Source: Candidatus Nomurabacteria bacterium RIFCSPHIGHO2_02_40_30 (GTDB lineage Bacteria > Patescibacteriota > Minisyncoccia > Phycocordibacterales > UBA9973). Taken from it: a DNA stretch of 32,867 nucleotides. A model generated the notes under the pieces. The model saw only the letters and a list, made by a program, of their open reading frames with translations. It ran no database searches and was not told where the DNA came from. Shown one piece after another: positions 7,167 through 16,018 of the stretch. Both the position numbers and the translations under genes were made by a program. The first letter of the stretch is position 1. Each line of letters starts with the position of its first letter. The stretch spans positions 1-32,867 of the forward strand of contig MFTV01000015.1 of the NCBI GenBank assembly GCA_001785445.1. The letters are read 5' to 3'.

Positions 7167-7805
7167 ATGAAGATAAAGAAGCTCGGGCATAGTTGTTTCG
7201 TGGCTGAACCTAAAGAGGGCGTATACGTGATGACTGACCCTGGAGCCTTTTCTCCGACGGCAAAAGATGTAAGAAATATTTCAGCAATCTTAATTACTCA
7301 CGAGCATCAGGATCATATGCATATTGAAACATTAAAGAAAGTTCTAGAGAATAACCCTGACGCTGTAGTCATAACAAATACAGCTGTCGGAAAATTTCTA
7401 GATGAAGCCGGAATAAAATATGTAAAAATAGAAGAAGGACAAAAGTATAATTTAAACGGAGTTAATATTGCGGGTTTTGGCAATGTTCACGCAGAAATAT
7501 ATCTTACATACGGTTCGTTTCAGAATACCGGATACATGATAGATAATCTGTGTTATCCGGGAGACTCACTGAATTATCCGGACGCAAATGTAGACATTCT
7601 TGCCCTTCCGATTACCGCTCCTTGGATGAAAATTAAAGATGCTGTTGACTATGCAAAAAATATTAATCCTCGAATTATATTTCCGGTTCACGATGCACAT
7701 ATTCACGAGTGGGCTAACTTTATTTGGCGTGTCCCTGAAAATATTCTGAAAGATTTTGGCATTGAATTTAAAAAACTAGAGTTAGGCAAAGAAGAAAATT
7801 TGTAA
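7167..7805 (+). CDS. Metallo-beta-lactamase-fold hydrolase (UPF0173/UlaG-like)
   Basis: A 212-residue protein starting three bases after ileS. Metal ligands are in the expected order: HEHQDH (45-50), H108 in GNVHAE, D133 in PGDS and H175 in FPVHDAH. These support a di-metal hydrolase with the simple MBL fold and no extra domain. Related small proteins (YtkL, UlaG-like) act on phosphoesters, lactones or nucleic acids, but the substrate cannot be read from sequence. Its stop overlaps the recO start by one base, so the pair is translationally coupled. A cytoplasmic location is expected because no signal peptide is present. Confidence 0.85.
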   Translation: MKIKKLGHSCFVAEPKEGVYVMTDPGAFSPTAKDVRNISAILITHEHQDHMHIETLKKVLENNPDAVVITNTAVGKFLDEAGIKYVKIEEGQKYNLNGVNIAGFGNVHAEIYLTYGSFQNTGYMIDNLCYPGDSLNYPDANVDILALPITAPWMKIKDAVDYAKNINPRIIFPVHDAHIHEWANFIWRVPENILKDFGIEFKKLELGKEENL

Positions 7806-8386
7806 TGCACCACATTTATCATACCGAAGGAGTAATATTAGGGAGCAGGAATTCCGGCGAGGCGGGGAAGTATTATTATATTTTCACTCGTGATTTAGGG
7901 ATGATTTACGCCACAGCCCAAGGAGTGCGCAAGATGTCCTCAAAACTTCGTTTTGTCTTGCAGGATTTTGCGTATTTGAAAATTGACCTTGTGCAAGGCA
8001 GAGATTTCTGGCGAGTGACGAATGCCTCAAAGACAAATATGCTGGAAGAAATTACTAAAAAACCCGAAAATCTGAAAGTTTTTGTAAATATTGCACGCTT
8101 GCTGAAACGCTTACTAGCCGGAGTGGAGCCAAATGAAGCTTTGTTTGGTGATTTAGTTAATGGTTTGTCCATTTTAGAAAAAGCCGAAATGACAGAGGAC
8201 TTGCGTAACATTGAGGCAATAATAGTCTTGCGGATAATAAACAACTTGGGCTACATAGGCGACAGCGCCATGCTGGGGGCACTTATCAAGTCGCCGTTTG
8301 AAGAAAATATACTATATGAAGTTGCTAAAAATAGAGGCAAAATCCTCTCCGAAATCAACAAGGCACTCAAGGAAACCCATTTGTAA
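7805..8386 (+). CDS. recO: DNA repair protein RecO (short form)
   Basis: A 193-residue protein whose N-terminal OB-fold carries the typical EGVILGSRNSGEAGKYYYIFT and later GVRKMSSKLR. RecO loads RecA onto SSB-coated DNA with RecR and anneals complementary strands. It is shorter than the common 230-260-residue form, and the four-cysteine zinc finger in the C-terminal half is absent (the protein has no cysteines there). It overlaps the MBL gene by one base. recA and ssb are also in this window, so the RecA-loading set is largely present. Probable co-transcription with ileS. Confidence 0.85.
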   Translation: MHHIYHTEGVILGSRNSGEAGKYYYIFTRDLGMIYATAQGVRKMSSKLRFVLQDFAYLKIDLVQGRDFWRVTNASKTNMLEEITKKPENLKVFVNIARLLKRLLAGVEPNEALFGDLVNGLSILEKAEMTEDLRNIEAIIVLRIINNLGYIGDSAMLGALIKSPFEENILYEVAKNRGKILSEINKALKETHL

Positions 8387-8433
8387 AATACCTGCTCAAA
8401 GCCCACAGAGAATTTTTCAAATTCCTTTTTAAG

Positions 8434-8442
8434 TGGTATAAT
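8434..8442 (+). promoter_or_regulatory. Extended -10 promoter, leaderless start
   Basis: TGGTATAAT (consensus TATAAT at 8437-8442) ends six bases before the ATG at 8449; the start codon itself is the likely first transcribed base. Confidence 0.65.
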
Positions 8443-8448
8443 TCTCTA

Positions 8449-10377
8449 ATGCCACCAGGTGATGGGGAAAAACTAAACAGGATAGAAGAGCTCAAAAATA
8501 AACTATTCAGTAAAAATTATCCGACAAAGATAGAACATCGGGATACTTTTTCAAGCCTGGAGAGGAGAAATATAAAAGATTCTTGGGGAGACGAAGGAAA
8601 ATTCGACTCTTTTGGTGAGAAATTCTTTATGAAAACATCCATATTTAAGAAATTTTTTATTTTTACGGCAACTTTTTTTATTTTAACGTTAGGATACGCT
8701 GCCTACATGTTTTTTGTCGGAGGCAATACTGTTTCCAACGACAACATTGATATTTCAATACTTGGTAATACTTTTACTGCCGGAGGAGAGGAACTTCCAT
8801 TGGTTATCGGTATTTCGAATAAAAATACCTCCTCGCTTGACCTTGTTGACCTAGTTGTGGAGTACCCTAAAGGCGGCATTTCTGACGCCTCCGCCGAAAA
8901 AGAGCGACTTCGCCAGTCGCTTGGCACGATTCCCTCCGGAGCAGTGCGCAACGAAAATATTAAGGTAGTGCTTTTCGGACAACAGGGAAGCATTATCCCC
9001 GTAAAAATTTCCATAGAGTATAGAGTAGAAGGCTCCAATGCTATTTTCGTCAAAGAAAAAAATTACGAAGTTTCTATAAATTCCACACCGATCAACCTTT
9101 CCGTTGAAGCGCCGAGGACTATAAGCCCTAACCAAGAAATTGTCCTGAATGTAAAAGCTACGCTCAATGCCACTCGTGAAACCTCAAAAGTGCTTCTGAA
9201 ACTCGACTATCCGGTCGGATTTCAATTTATCAAAGCCGTATCCATGCCAGCCTTAGGCAATAATGTCTGGGATCTGGGAAGCCTTGCCCCCGGAGTGGAG
9301 CGTGGGATTTCCATAACCGGAAAAATGCTAGATGTTTTTGACGGAGAAGAAAAAACTTTCAAAATTTCAAGTGGTTCACAATCCAGCACTGATAAATCAG
9401 TTATCAATGTTGTCTTTAATTCTATAGTGCACACAGTCACTATTAAAAAACCTTTTATTGAAGCTAAAATTTTTATCAATGGTATTTCAGACAGGCAATA
9501 CGCAACGGACAGCAAAACTGTAGTTCATGCCCAGATACACTGGACTAATAATTTAGATACCAAGGTTAATGATTTAGTTATTAAGGCTAAAATTTCTGGG
9601 AATGCAGTTAATCGCAAGACCGTAAATGCGGGGCAGGGTTTCTATGATTCCTCACAGGACGTAGTGACTTGGGATAAAAATTCTGTAAAGAGTCTGAAAG
9701 ATGTGAACCCAGGCGACTCCGGTTCGGTAGATTTTTCTTTTTCCCCGTTATCTTTGTTCTCTGGCTCCGGCGGCATATTAAATGAACCTTCTATTAATAT
9801 AGAAGTAAGCATTAAGGGCAAGCAGGCACTCGAAGGCTATGCCACGGAAGATTTGAGTAACTCTGATTCCACAGTTATAAAAATTATTTCTGATGTTGGT
9901 TTTGCCGCTAAGGCATTTTATTATTCAGGAGCTTTCACTAATACTGGTCCCATTCCTCCACAGGTAGAAAAAGCGACTTCTTATACGATAGTTTGGTCTC
10001 TTTCTAATACTTCAAATAATGTTTCAAAAGCTAGCATCCGCTCGAATATACCTCCTTGGGTTCGTTTCGTCGGTTCCTTCGCTCCTGCTGGCGAAGATTT
10101 GACTTACAACTCTTCCACTAAAGAAATAATTTGGAATGTAGATAAAATCCCTAAGGGAACCAGCATCACAGAAGTGAGTCGCGAAGTGGCTTTTCAGATT
10201 GCATTGACACCTTCGCTTTCCCAAGTCGGCAATACCCCTGTGATTATAAATGAAGCGGTTTTGACTGGGCACGATGATTTTGCTAATGTGGACGTTAGAG
10301 TAAATAAAGCATCGCTTAATACTATACTTAATAACGACCCAACATTTCCACCTTCGGGGGCGATAGTCGTTGAATAA
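8449..10377 (+). CDS. Membrane-anchored surface protein with DUF11-like beta domains
   Basis: A 642-residue protein with a charged cytoplasmic N-terminus of about 65 residues, one membrane helix (about 68-90) and a large outside part rich in beta-strand patterns. Segments such as NTFTAGGEELPLVIGISNKN, SLDLVDLVVEYP, VLLKLDYPVGFQFI, WDLGSLAPG and later YTIVWSLSNTSNNVSKASIR resemble repeated DUF11/Ig-like domains that stack into stalks. There are no catalytic motifs. A type II anchored surface stalk or envelope scaffold is the likely role. glyS begins three bases after its stop, so both probably share the leaderless promoter at 8434. A short 6-bp palindrome at 8904-8920 is within the coding region. 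Confidence 0.7.
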   Translation: MPPGDGEKLNRIEELKNKLFSKNYPTKIEHRDTFSSLERRNIKDSWGDEGKFDSFGEKFFMKTSIFKKFFIFTATFFILTLGYAAYMFFVGGNTVSNDNIDISILGNTFTAGGEELPLVIGISNKNTSSLDLVDLVVEYPKGGISDASAEKERLRQSLGTIPSGAVRNENIKVVLFGQQGSIIPVKISIEYRVEGSNAIFVKEKNYEVSINSTPINLSVEAPRTISPNQEIVLNVKATLNATRETSKVLLKLDYPVGFQFIKAVSMPALGNNVWDLGSLAPGVERGISITGKMLDVFDGEEKTFKISSGSQSSTDKSVINVVFNSIVHTVTIKKPFIEAKIFINGISDRQYATDSKTVVHAQIHWTNNLDTKVNDLVIKAKISGNAVNRKTVNAGQGFYDSSQDVVTWDKNSVKSLKDVNPGDSGSVDFSFSPLSLFSGSGGILNEPSINIEVSIKGKQALEGYATEDLSNSDSTVIKIISDVGFAAKAFYYSGAFTNTGPIPPQVEKATSYTIVWSLSNTSNNVSKASIRSNIPPWVRFVGSFAPAGEDLTYNSSTKEIIWNVDKIPKGTSITEVSREVAFQIALTPSLSQVGNTPVIINEAVLTGHDDFANVDVRVNKASLNTILNNDPTFPPSGAIVVE

Positions 10378-10380
10378 AAA

Positions 10381-11610
10381 ATGTCAGAAAAAAATACAAA
10401 ACAAGACAAAAATAATTTAATGGAAAAAATAGTTTCGCTTTGCAAAAGACGCGGCTTTGTTTTTCAAGGGTCGGAAATCTATGGAGGACTTGCGGGTTTT
10501 TATGATTATGGACACTACGGCCTGGCATTTGCGAACAACATAAAAAATTCTTGGTGGAAAAAATTTGTGGATTCGAGACGTGATATGTATGGCATCAATT
10601 CTTCTATTATTTTTAATCCGAAAGTTTGGGAAGCGTCCGGACACGTGACGGGGTTTTTGGGCACAACCACTGACGGGAAAAAATTTAATGAAATGTTCAA
10701 AACACAAGTGGGTGTGGGCGAAGATGCTCTTGTGGCCTATCTGCGTCCGGAAACAGCGCAGGGAATGTTTGTGAATTTCAAGAATACCGTGGATGCTTTT
10801 CATCCAAAGCTACCTTTCGGCATGGCGCAGATAGGCAAGGCTTTTAGAAATGAAATAGCGCCGCGAGATTTTATTTTTCGGGAGAGGGAGTTTGAACAAA
10901 TGGAGATAGAGTATTTTGTCAGAGCCGAGGACTGGGAGAAATATTTTGAATACTGGAGAAGTGAAATGCTTTCTTGGATGGAAGATATAGGTCTTGATAT
11001 GACCAAGGTGCATGAACTTGAGGTAGGGGACGGAGACAGAGCTCATTATTCTAAAAGAACAATTGATTTCGAGTTTGATTTTCCGTTTGGGAGAAAAGAA
11101 CTCTACGGGCTGGCATACAGAACAGATTTTGATTTAAAAAACCATAAACTTGATCATATAGACGAAGAAAAAAGTGAAAAAATAATTCCACATGTTATTG
11201 AACCATCCATGGGTGTCGATAGGTCTGTTTTGGCACTTTTGCTTTCTGCTTATACTGAAGAGGTTAAAGATGGAGAGACAAGACCATATCTAAAACTAAA
11301 ACCGAACATTGCCCCAGTTATTTGCGCTGTTTCACCGCTACTCAAAAATAAGCCCGAGCTTGTAGAGTACGCCAATACCAAAGTCTATGCACCGCTCAAG
11401 GCGGAGTTCGGCCGTGTGGCTTGGGATGACAATGGCAATATCGGCAAGCGCTACCGTCGCCAAGATGAAATCGGCACACCATTTTGCATCGTAGTAGACT
11501 TTGATACCCTCTCTGACGATACTGTTACTGTCCGTGACCGCGACACTGGAGAGCAAGAAAGGATAAAGGTGAAAGATTTGAAAAATTATATAAAAGAGAG
11601 AATCAATTAA
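10381..11610 (+). CDS. glyS: Glycyl-tRNA synthetase, dimeric type
   Basis: A 409-residue class II synthetase that attaches glycine to tRNA-Gly. Opening GFVFQGSEIYGGLAGFYDYG is the family hallmark. Motif 2 is RNEIAPRDFIFRERE (from residue 156) and motif 3 is EPSMGVDRSVLALL (from 274). The C-terminal anticodon-binding domain begins near LKPNIAPVICAV and keeps the usual YRRQDEIGTPFCIVVD. At about 50 residues shorter than typical bacterial alpha2 enzymes, it lacks much of the insertion between motifs 1 and 2. The start three bases after the previous gene is taken because an overlap or internal start is not needed. Confidence 0.95.
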   Translation: MSEKNTKQDKNNLMEKIVSLCKRRGFVFQGSEIYGGLAGFYDYGHYGLAFANNIKNSWWKKFVDSRRDMYGINSSIIFNPKVWEASGHVTGFLGTTTDGKKFNEMFKTQVGVGEDALVAYLRPETAQGMFVNFKNTVDAFHPKLPFGMAQIGKAFRNEIAPRDFIFREREFEQMEIEYFVRAEDWEKYFEYWRSEMLSWMEDIGLDMTKVHELEVGDGDRAHYSKRTIDFEFDFPFGRKELYGLAYRTDFDLKNHKLDHIDEEKSEKIIPHVIEPSMGVDRSVLALLLSAYTEEVKDGETRPYLKLKPNIAPVICAVSPLLKNKPELVEYANTKVYAPLKAEFGRVAWDDNGNIGKRYRRQDEIGTPFCIVVDFDTLSDDTVTVRDRDTGEQERIKVKDLKNYIKERIN

Positions 11611-11648
11611 AATGTTACAAACTCTGCTATCGCAGAAAATCTAACAAA

Positions 11649-12086
11649 ATGATTATGCAAAAAGGAGTTGACTATGTCGGTATTTCTGTTGGCTATATTT
11701 GCCATGATGGTAAGGGTAATTATTTGATGAATAAGAGGGGTGTGAATTGTCGTGACGAACATGGTGCTTGGGATTTCGGCGGAGGTAGTCTGGAAGTTAG
11801 CGAGACAGTTGAAGCTTGTTTGAAAAAAGAGTTAAAAGAGGAATACGGAGTTGAGCCGATAGCATACAACCTTTTGGGCTATATGGATGTCTTTCGAAAT
11901 TTAAATGGTAAAAATACACATTGGATAAATATGACTTTTTTAGTTTTAGTTGACCGATCAAAAGTTATTAATGGCGAACCACATAAATTTGATGAGATAG
12001 GGTGGTTTGCTCTTGATAAACTTCCAATACCAAGGCACTCAGTTGTTCCTATCGTTTTAGAAAAATTTAAAAATCAATTACCTTAA
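11649..12086 (+). CDS. Nudix hydrolase
   Basis: A 145-residue protein with a Nudix box at residues 46-68: G46, E52, then KELKEEYGV. Lys replaces the usual Arg of REUxEE; the metal-binding glutamates E61, E64 and E65 are kept. The family hydrolyses nucleoside diphosphates linked to another group, often damaged nucleotides; the substrate is not deducible here. It ends two bases before the M16 peptidase gene, suggesting coupling. Start is ATG 11649 or the second ATG at 11655. Confidence 0.85.
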   Translation: MIMQKGVDYVGISVGYICHDGKGNYLMNKRGVNCRDEHGAWDFGGGSLEVSETVEACLKKELKEEYGVEPIAYNLLGYMDVFRNLNGKNTHWINMTFLVLVDRSKVINGEPHKFDEIGWFALDKLPIPRHSVVPIVLEKFKNQLP

Positions 12087-12088
12087 AC

Positions 12089-13357
12089 ATGAAATTCTTA
12101 AAAAAAATTTTAAAAAATGGATTAAGAGTCATTACTGTGCCGATGAAAGACAACCCGACAGTGACAGTATTGGTGCTTGTGGAAGCGGGCTCAAAATACG
12201 AAAATAAAAATGTAAATGGAATTTCGCATTTTTTAGAACACATGTGCTTCAAGGGTACGGTCAAAAGACCGAAAGCCACTGACATTTCCAAAGAGTTGGA
12301 CGCCCTCGGTAGCCAATACAATGCCTTCACCGCGCAGGAATATACAGGATACTATGCCAAGACGAGCGCGCGCCATTTCAGGCAAATTTTCGATATTGTT
12401 TCCGACGTGTATTTGAATTCCACTTTTCCTGAAGTTGAAATGCAAAAAGAGAAAGGAGTTATCATAGAAGAAATAAATATGTACGAAGACCAGCCCCAGA
12501 GGCATGTGCAGGACTTGTTTATGAAGTTGCTTTATGGCGACCAGCCGGCGGGCTGGAACGTGGCGGGTGAGAAAAAAAATATTTTAAAAATGAAAGTTGA
12601 AGATTTCATAGAATACAAAAAGAAACATTATCTGCCGGAGGCGACTATACTAGTAGTGGCGGGGGCTGTTACCGAGAGGCAAGTTTTGGAGGAAGTGAAT
12701 AAAATTTTTAAAAACGTAAAGCGTGGCAATAAAGGGCATAAAATAAAAACGAAAGATATACAAAGTAAACCGAAAGTATTAGTAAAATTTAAAGAAACAG
12801 ACCAGACCCACTTTGTCTTAGGTGTGCGCAGTTATGATTTATTTAGTAAAAAAAATGCTATCCTGTCGGTGCTGGCCGGAGTGCTCGGCGCCGGCATGAG
12901 CTCTCGACTTTTTGTGAAGCTGCGTGAAGAGCTCGGTGTCGGTTACTATGTTCGGGCGTATAATGACGCATACACTGACCACGGATTTTTCCAAATTTCC
13001 GCTGGGGTGGACAATAAAAGAATAGAGGAAGTCTTGGAGGCCGTGCTAGAAGAGTGCAAAAAATTAAAAATTGAAAAAGTCAGTAAAGAAGAATTAAATA
13101 AAGTCAAAGAATGTCTTATCGGCAACATGAAACTCTCCCTAGAGCTCTCTGACGACATTGCCAACTTTTACGGCGGGCAGGAACTTTTGAAAAAAGAAAT
13201 TCTTGAAGCCGAAGAAAAAGCGAAAAAAATACGCAAGGTTACAGAGAGCCAAGTTCAAGCTCTGGCGAAAAGTATTTTTAAAAACAACAAGTTAAATCTG
13301 GCACTCATCGGGCCTTTTAAAGAAAAAGTAAAATTCTTGAAAATACTGAAATTCTAA
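12089..13357 (+). CDS. M16-family zinc peptidase (processing-peptidase/PqqL-like)
   Basis: A 422-residue protein with the inverted zinc motif HFLEH (H47, E50, H51) and the third ligand E127 in VIIEEINMYED, exactly 76 residues after H51 as in this family. The second half is the inactive-like partner domain of the single-chain duplicated fold, with GAGMSSRLFVKLREELGVGYYV, the conserved arginine-tyrosine segment. The length equals one active plus one inactive domain, like small bacterial M16B enzymes that act as dimers. No signal peptide, so cytoplasmic. Starts two bases after the Nudix gene and is followed by a hairpin at 13361-13395. Confidence 0.9.
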   Translation: MKFLKKILKNGLRVITVPMKDNPTVTVLVLVEAGSKYENKNVNGISHFLEHMCFKGTVKRPKATDISKELDALGSQYNAFTAQEYTGYYAKTSARHFRQIFDIVSDVYLNSTFPEVEMQKEKGVIIEEINMYEDQPQRHVQDLFMKLLYGDQPAGWNVAGEKKNILKMKVEDFIEYKKKHYLPEATILVVAGAVTERQVLEEVNKIFKNVKRGNKGHKIKTKDIQSKPKVLVKFKETDQTHFVLGVRSYDLFSKKNAILSVLAGVLGAGMSSRLFVKLREELGVGYYVRAYNDAYTDHGFFQISAGVDNKRIEEVLEAVLEECKKLKIEKVSKEELNKVKECLIGNMKLSLELSDDIANFYGGQELLKKEILEAEEKAKKIRKVTESQVQALAKSIFKNNKLNLALIGPFKEKVKFLKILKF

Positions 13358-13360
13358 AGA

Positions 13361-13395
13361 ACCTCTCCTTGCCAAAAAAGGGTTTGGGGAGAGGT
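13361..13395. terminator. Possible terminator hairpin after the M16 gene
   Basis: ACCTCTCC (13361-13368) pairs with GGAGAGGT (13388-13395) across a 19-base loop. There is no T-run, so it may be another dispersed palindrome rather than an intrinsic terminator. Confidence 0.4.
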
Positions 13396-13403
13396 GAATT
13401 CTG

Positions 13404-13412
13404 TGTTATCAT
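13404..13412 (+). promoter_or_regulatory. Extended -10 promoter, leaderless start
   Basis: TGTTATCAT ends six bases before the ATG at 13419. Confidence 0.5.
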
Positions 13413-13418
13413 ATTTCT

Positions 13419-14489
13419 ATGTTTGGAGACAACACTAGCACCACTATATCTGTATCTACTGGCACCATGGTCCGAGCCCTACTCGTTCTTTTAGGGGTAT
13501 TTTTATTATGGTTCTTGCGTGACCTCGTTCTGGTGGTCTTGACCTCTATTGTTATCGCTTCCTTTGTAGAGTCAGCTGTCCCTCATTTCGCTAAAATAAA
13601 AATTAATAGGATTTTAGGAATAGTTATTTTGTATGCTGTGGCGCTTTTGGTTTTGGCTGGTTTGTTTTATCTTTTTGCCCCGCTTTTGATTACTGAGCTT
13701 TATAATTTTTCTAATTTTATTTCAGATTATATTCCAGGGGTTTCGTTTTTGAATTTTTTTAAGAACGAAGCATTTTCTGGCGCGAAAGACATAGTCAACA
13801 CTCTTTCCACAAATTTCTCAGTAACGACTCTCTTGTCAGTGTCCAAAGCTTTTCTCTTGAATCTTTCCGGAGGATTCTTCCAAACTCTTTCTGTGGCATT
13901 TGGAGGTGTTTTCAACTTTATGCTTATTGTTCTTATTTCTTTTTATCTTTCGATTCAAGAGAACGGCATAGAAAATTTCCTCCGAATCATTTTCCCTATA
14001 AAATACGAGGGCTACGTGGTGGACTTGTGGGAACGTTCGCGCCGTAAAATAGCTTTGTGGATAAAAGGACAAGTGGTCTTGGGGCTTGTCATTACAGTGC
14101 TCACATATCTACTGCTCTCTCTTTTAGGCATAGAATACGCTCTTCTTTTATCTATTATTGCCGGAGTATTAGAGCTTGTGCCTTACGGCATAATAGTGGC
14201 GCTCATTCCAGCTTTTTCTTTCTCGTACCTTTCCGGAGGAATATCTACCGCCTTAATGGTTTCTGGCGCCTACCTCATTATTCACCAATTTGAAGTCTTT
14301 CTTTTTGCCCCGCTGATTATTAAAAAAATAGTAGGTCTTTCGCCTATTATCATAATATTGTCTATGCTTATTGGTTTTGAGCTCTCCGGTTTCTGGGGGT
14401 TGGTACTTGCTATCCCCGTGGCCATTATCATTATGGAATTTTTAAGTGACATTGAAAAAGATAAAATTTTAGCCAGAACCAATCGATAA
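13419..14489 (+). CDS. AI-2E family permease (YdiK/PerM-like)
   Basis: A 356-residue integral membrane protein with about eight hydrophobic segments. The N-terminal pair (residues 16-50), the long amphipathic middle (about 90-150, with YIPGVSFLNFF) and the C-terminal block with LLSIIAGVLELVPYGIIVALIPA and GLSPIIIILSMLIGFELSGFWGLVLAIPVA match this family. Members export small molecules or act as sodium/proton antiporters; substrate cannot be assigned. It has its own leaderless promoter. The short intergenic region after it holds one arm of the inverted repeat that ends at the metG start. Confidence 0.85.
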   Translation: MFGDNTSTTISVSTGTMVRALLVLLGVFLLWFLRDLVLVVLTSIVIASFVESAVPHFAKIKINRILGIVILYAVALLVLAGLFYLFAPLLITELYNFSNFISDYIPGVSFLNFFKNEAFSGAKDIVNTLSTNFSVTTLLSVSKAFLLNLSGGFFQTLSVAFGGVFNFMLIVLISFYLSIQENGIENFLRIIFPIKYEGYVVDLWERSRRKIALWIKGQVVLGLVITVLTYLLLSLLGIEYALLLSIIAGVLELVPYGIIVALIPAFSFSYLSGGISTALMVSGAYLIIHQFEVFLFAPLIIKKIVGLSPIIIILSMLIGFELSGFWGLVLAIPVAIIIMEFLSDIEKDKILARTNR

Positions 14490-14499
14490 TAAATAATGA

Positions 14500-14579
14500 A
14501 TCCCGTTAGAAATAAAATAATTTATGTTTCTTTTTTAAAAATATTACTAAAGTTTGTTGATGTTAATTTCTAACGGGAT
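14500..14579. repeat. Inverted repeat overlapping the metG start, family R2
   Basis: Perfect 14-bp arms ATCCCGTTAGAAAT (14500-14513) and ATTTCTAACGGGAT (14566-14579), 52 bases apart. The ATG of metG (14578-14580) occupies the end of the right arm, so folding would hide the start codon. The arms match the outer arms of the palindrome inside ileS at 4154-4200. Confidence 0.7.
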
Positions 14580-16005
14580 GAATGAAAAGAAACCTTTCTA
14601 CATTACGACTACTATTCCTTATGTAAATGCCGACCCTCATATTGGCTTTGCGCTTGAGTTGGTGCAGGCTGATGCTATGGCTAGGTATCACCGCCTCTTA
14701 GGGCGTGATGTTTTTTTTAGCACAGGGACAGACGAGCATGGCCAGAAAATTTTGGAAGCAAGCGAGAGAGAAGGAAAAAATGTAAAGGATTATGTCGACC
14801 ACTATGCGCAGAAGTTTCTAGAACTAAAAGATTTACTAAATCTTTCTAATGATAACTTTATTAGGACTACGAATCCAGAACATGTAAAAGCGGCTCAAGC
14901 ATTCTGGCGTCTTTGTGACCAGAAAGGCGATATTTACAAAAAAATATACCGAGGACTGTATTGTGTCGGCTGTGAGAAATTTATTACCGAGAAAGACTTG
15001 ATGGATGGATTTTGCTCATTTCATCCTAATAAAAAGCCAGAGATAGTGGAAGAAGAAAATTACTTTTTTAGATTGAGTAATTACAAAAAACAACTTTTAG
15101 AATATCTATCAAATGAGAAAACAATTATTCCCAAGTGGCGTAGAATTGAAGCGATAGATTACGTCTCAGACGGGATGGAGGACTTTTCAATTTCTCGCGA
15201 CAAAAAACGTTTTTCTTGGGGCGTACCTGTGCCCAATGACGACACACAGGTAATGTATGTTTGGTTTGATGCCTTAGTGAACTACCTCTCTACTCTCGGT
15301 TGGCCCAATAGCCATGGAATATACGAGAAATTCTGGGAAAACGGGGAGAAAGTACAAGTTGCCGGCAAAGACATGGTGAAATTTCAGTCCGTCATGTGGC
15401 AAGGCATGCTAATGTCGGCAGGATTGCCGACAACCGACTCTGTCGTCTACCACGGTTTTATAACTGGCGAAGGCGGAATTAAAATGTCTAAATCAATAGG
15501 CAATGTGATAAACCCGAACGAAATCGTAAAAGAATATGGCACAGACGCCCTGCGGTATTTTCTCTTGCGTGAAATTTCAACTTTTGAGGACAGCCCGTTT
15601 ACTATGGAAAGATTTAAAGAAGCATATAATGCCAACTTGGCGAATGGTTTGGGGAATTTAGTAAGTCGGATTTTAACTATGGTAGAAAATTATGCTATTC
15701 GTACTACTGTTGTTGGTGCGGCATTATCTGATCCAGATTTGGATGTTTTTGATATAAAAAAATATATGGATAAAATTTGGCTTAAGATTCAAGAGTTAGA
15801 TAAAATAATTCAAGAAAAAGAACCATACAAAGTTTTTAAAACTAATCCAGAAGAAGCAAAAATCATTGTCGCAGATTTGTTCATGAAACTTGCATCTATT
15901 GGTTATTCTTTAAAATCTATTATGCCAGAGACATCACAACACATTTTGTCTTGCCTAAGTGGGCACAAAAAACCGGAAACTCCTTTATTTCCGAGAAAAG
16001 ACTAA
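14578..16005 (+). CDS. metG: Methionyl-tRNA synthetase (short form)
   Basis: From ATG 14578 the enzyme has 475 residues. The signature is HIGF (21-24), with Phe for the final His of HIGH. One zinc knuckle pair is present (CVGC ... CSFH, about residues 128-147) and KMSKS is intact at 302-306. TGTDEHG is present after the first strand. The C-terminal anticodon domain is short and the Trbp111-like appended domain of longer MetRS forms is missing. Starts at TTG 14554 or ATG 14560 are possible; 14578 fits the family N-terminus ([14 protein letters not shown]). The start codon sits in an inverted repeat. tatD follows after 13 bases. Confidence 0.92.
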   Translation: MNEKKPFYITTTIPYVNADPHIGFALELVQADAMARYHRLLGRDVFFSTGTDEHGQKILEASEREGKNVKDYVDHYAQKFLELKDLLNLSNDNFIRTTNPEHVKAAQAFWRLCDQKGDIYKKIYRGLYCVGCEKFITEKDLMDGFCSFHPNKKPEIVEEENYFFRLSNYKKQLLEYLSNEKTIIPKWRRIEAIDYVSDGMEDFSISRDKKRFSWGVPVPNDDTQVMYVWFDALVNYLSTLGWPNSHGIYEKFWENGEKVQVAGKDMVKFQSVMWQGMLMSAGLPTTDSVVYHGFITGEGGIKMSKSIGNVINPNEIVKEYGTDALRYFLLREISTFEDSPFTMERFKEAYNANLANGLGNLVSRILTMVENYAIRTTVVGAALSDPDLDVFDIKKYMDKIWLKIQELDKIIQEKEPYKVFKTNPEEAKIIVADLFMKLASIGYSLKSIMPETSQHILSCLSGHKKPETPLFPRKD

Positions 16006-16018
16006 AAGAAAGACTAAT

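Noticed and set aside
8904-8920. Small palindrome GCGACT/AGTCGC in the DUF11-like gene
   Set aside because: Arms of only six bases are expected by chance in a gene of this length.
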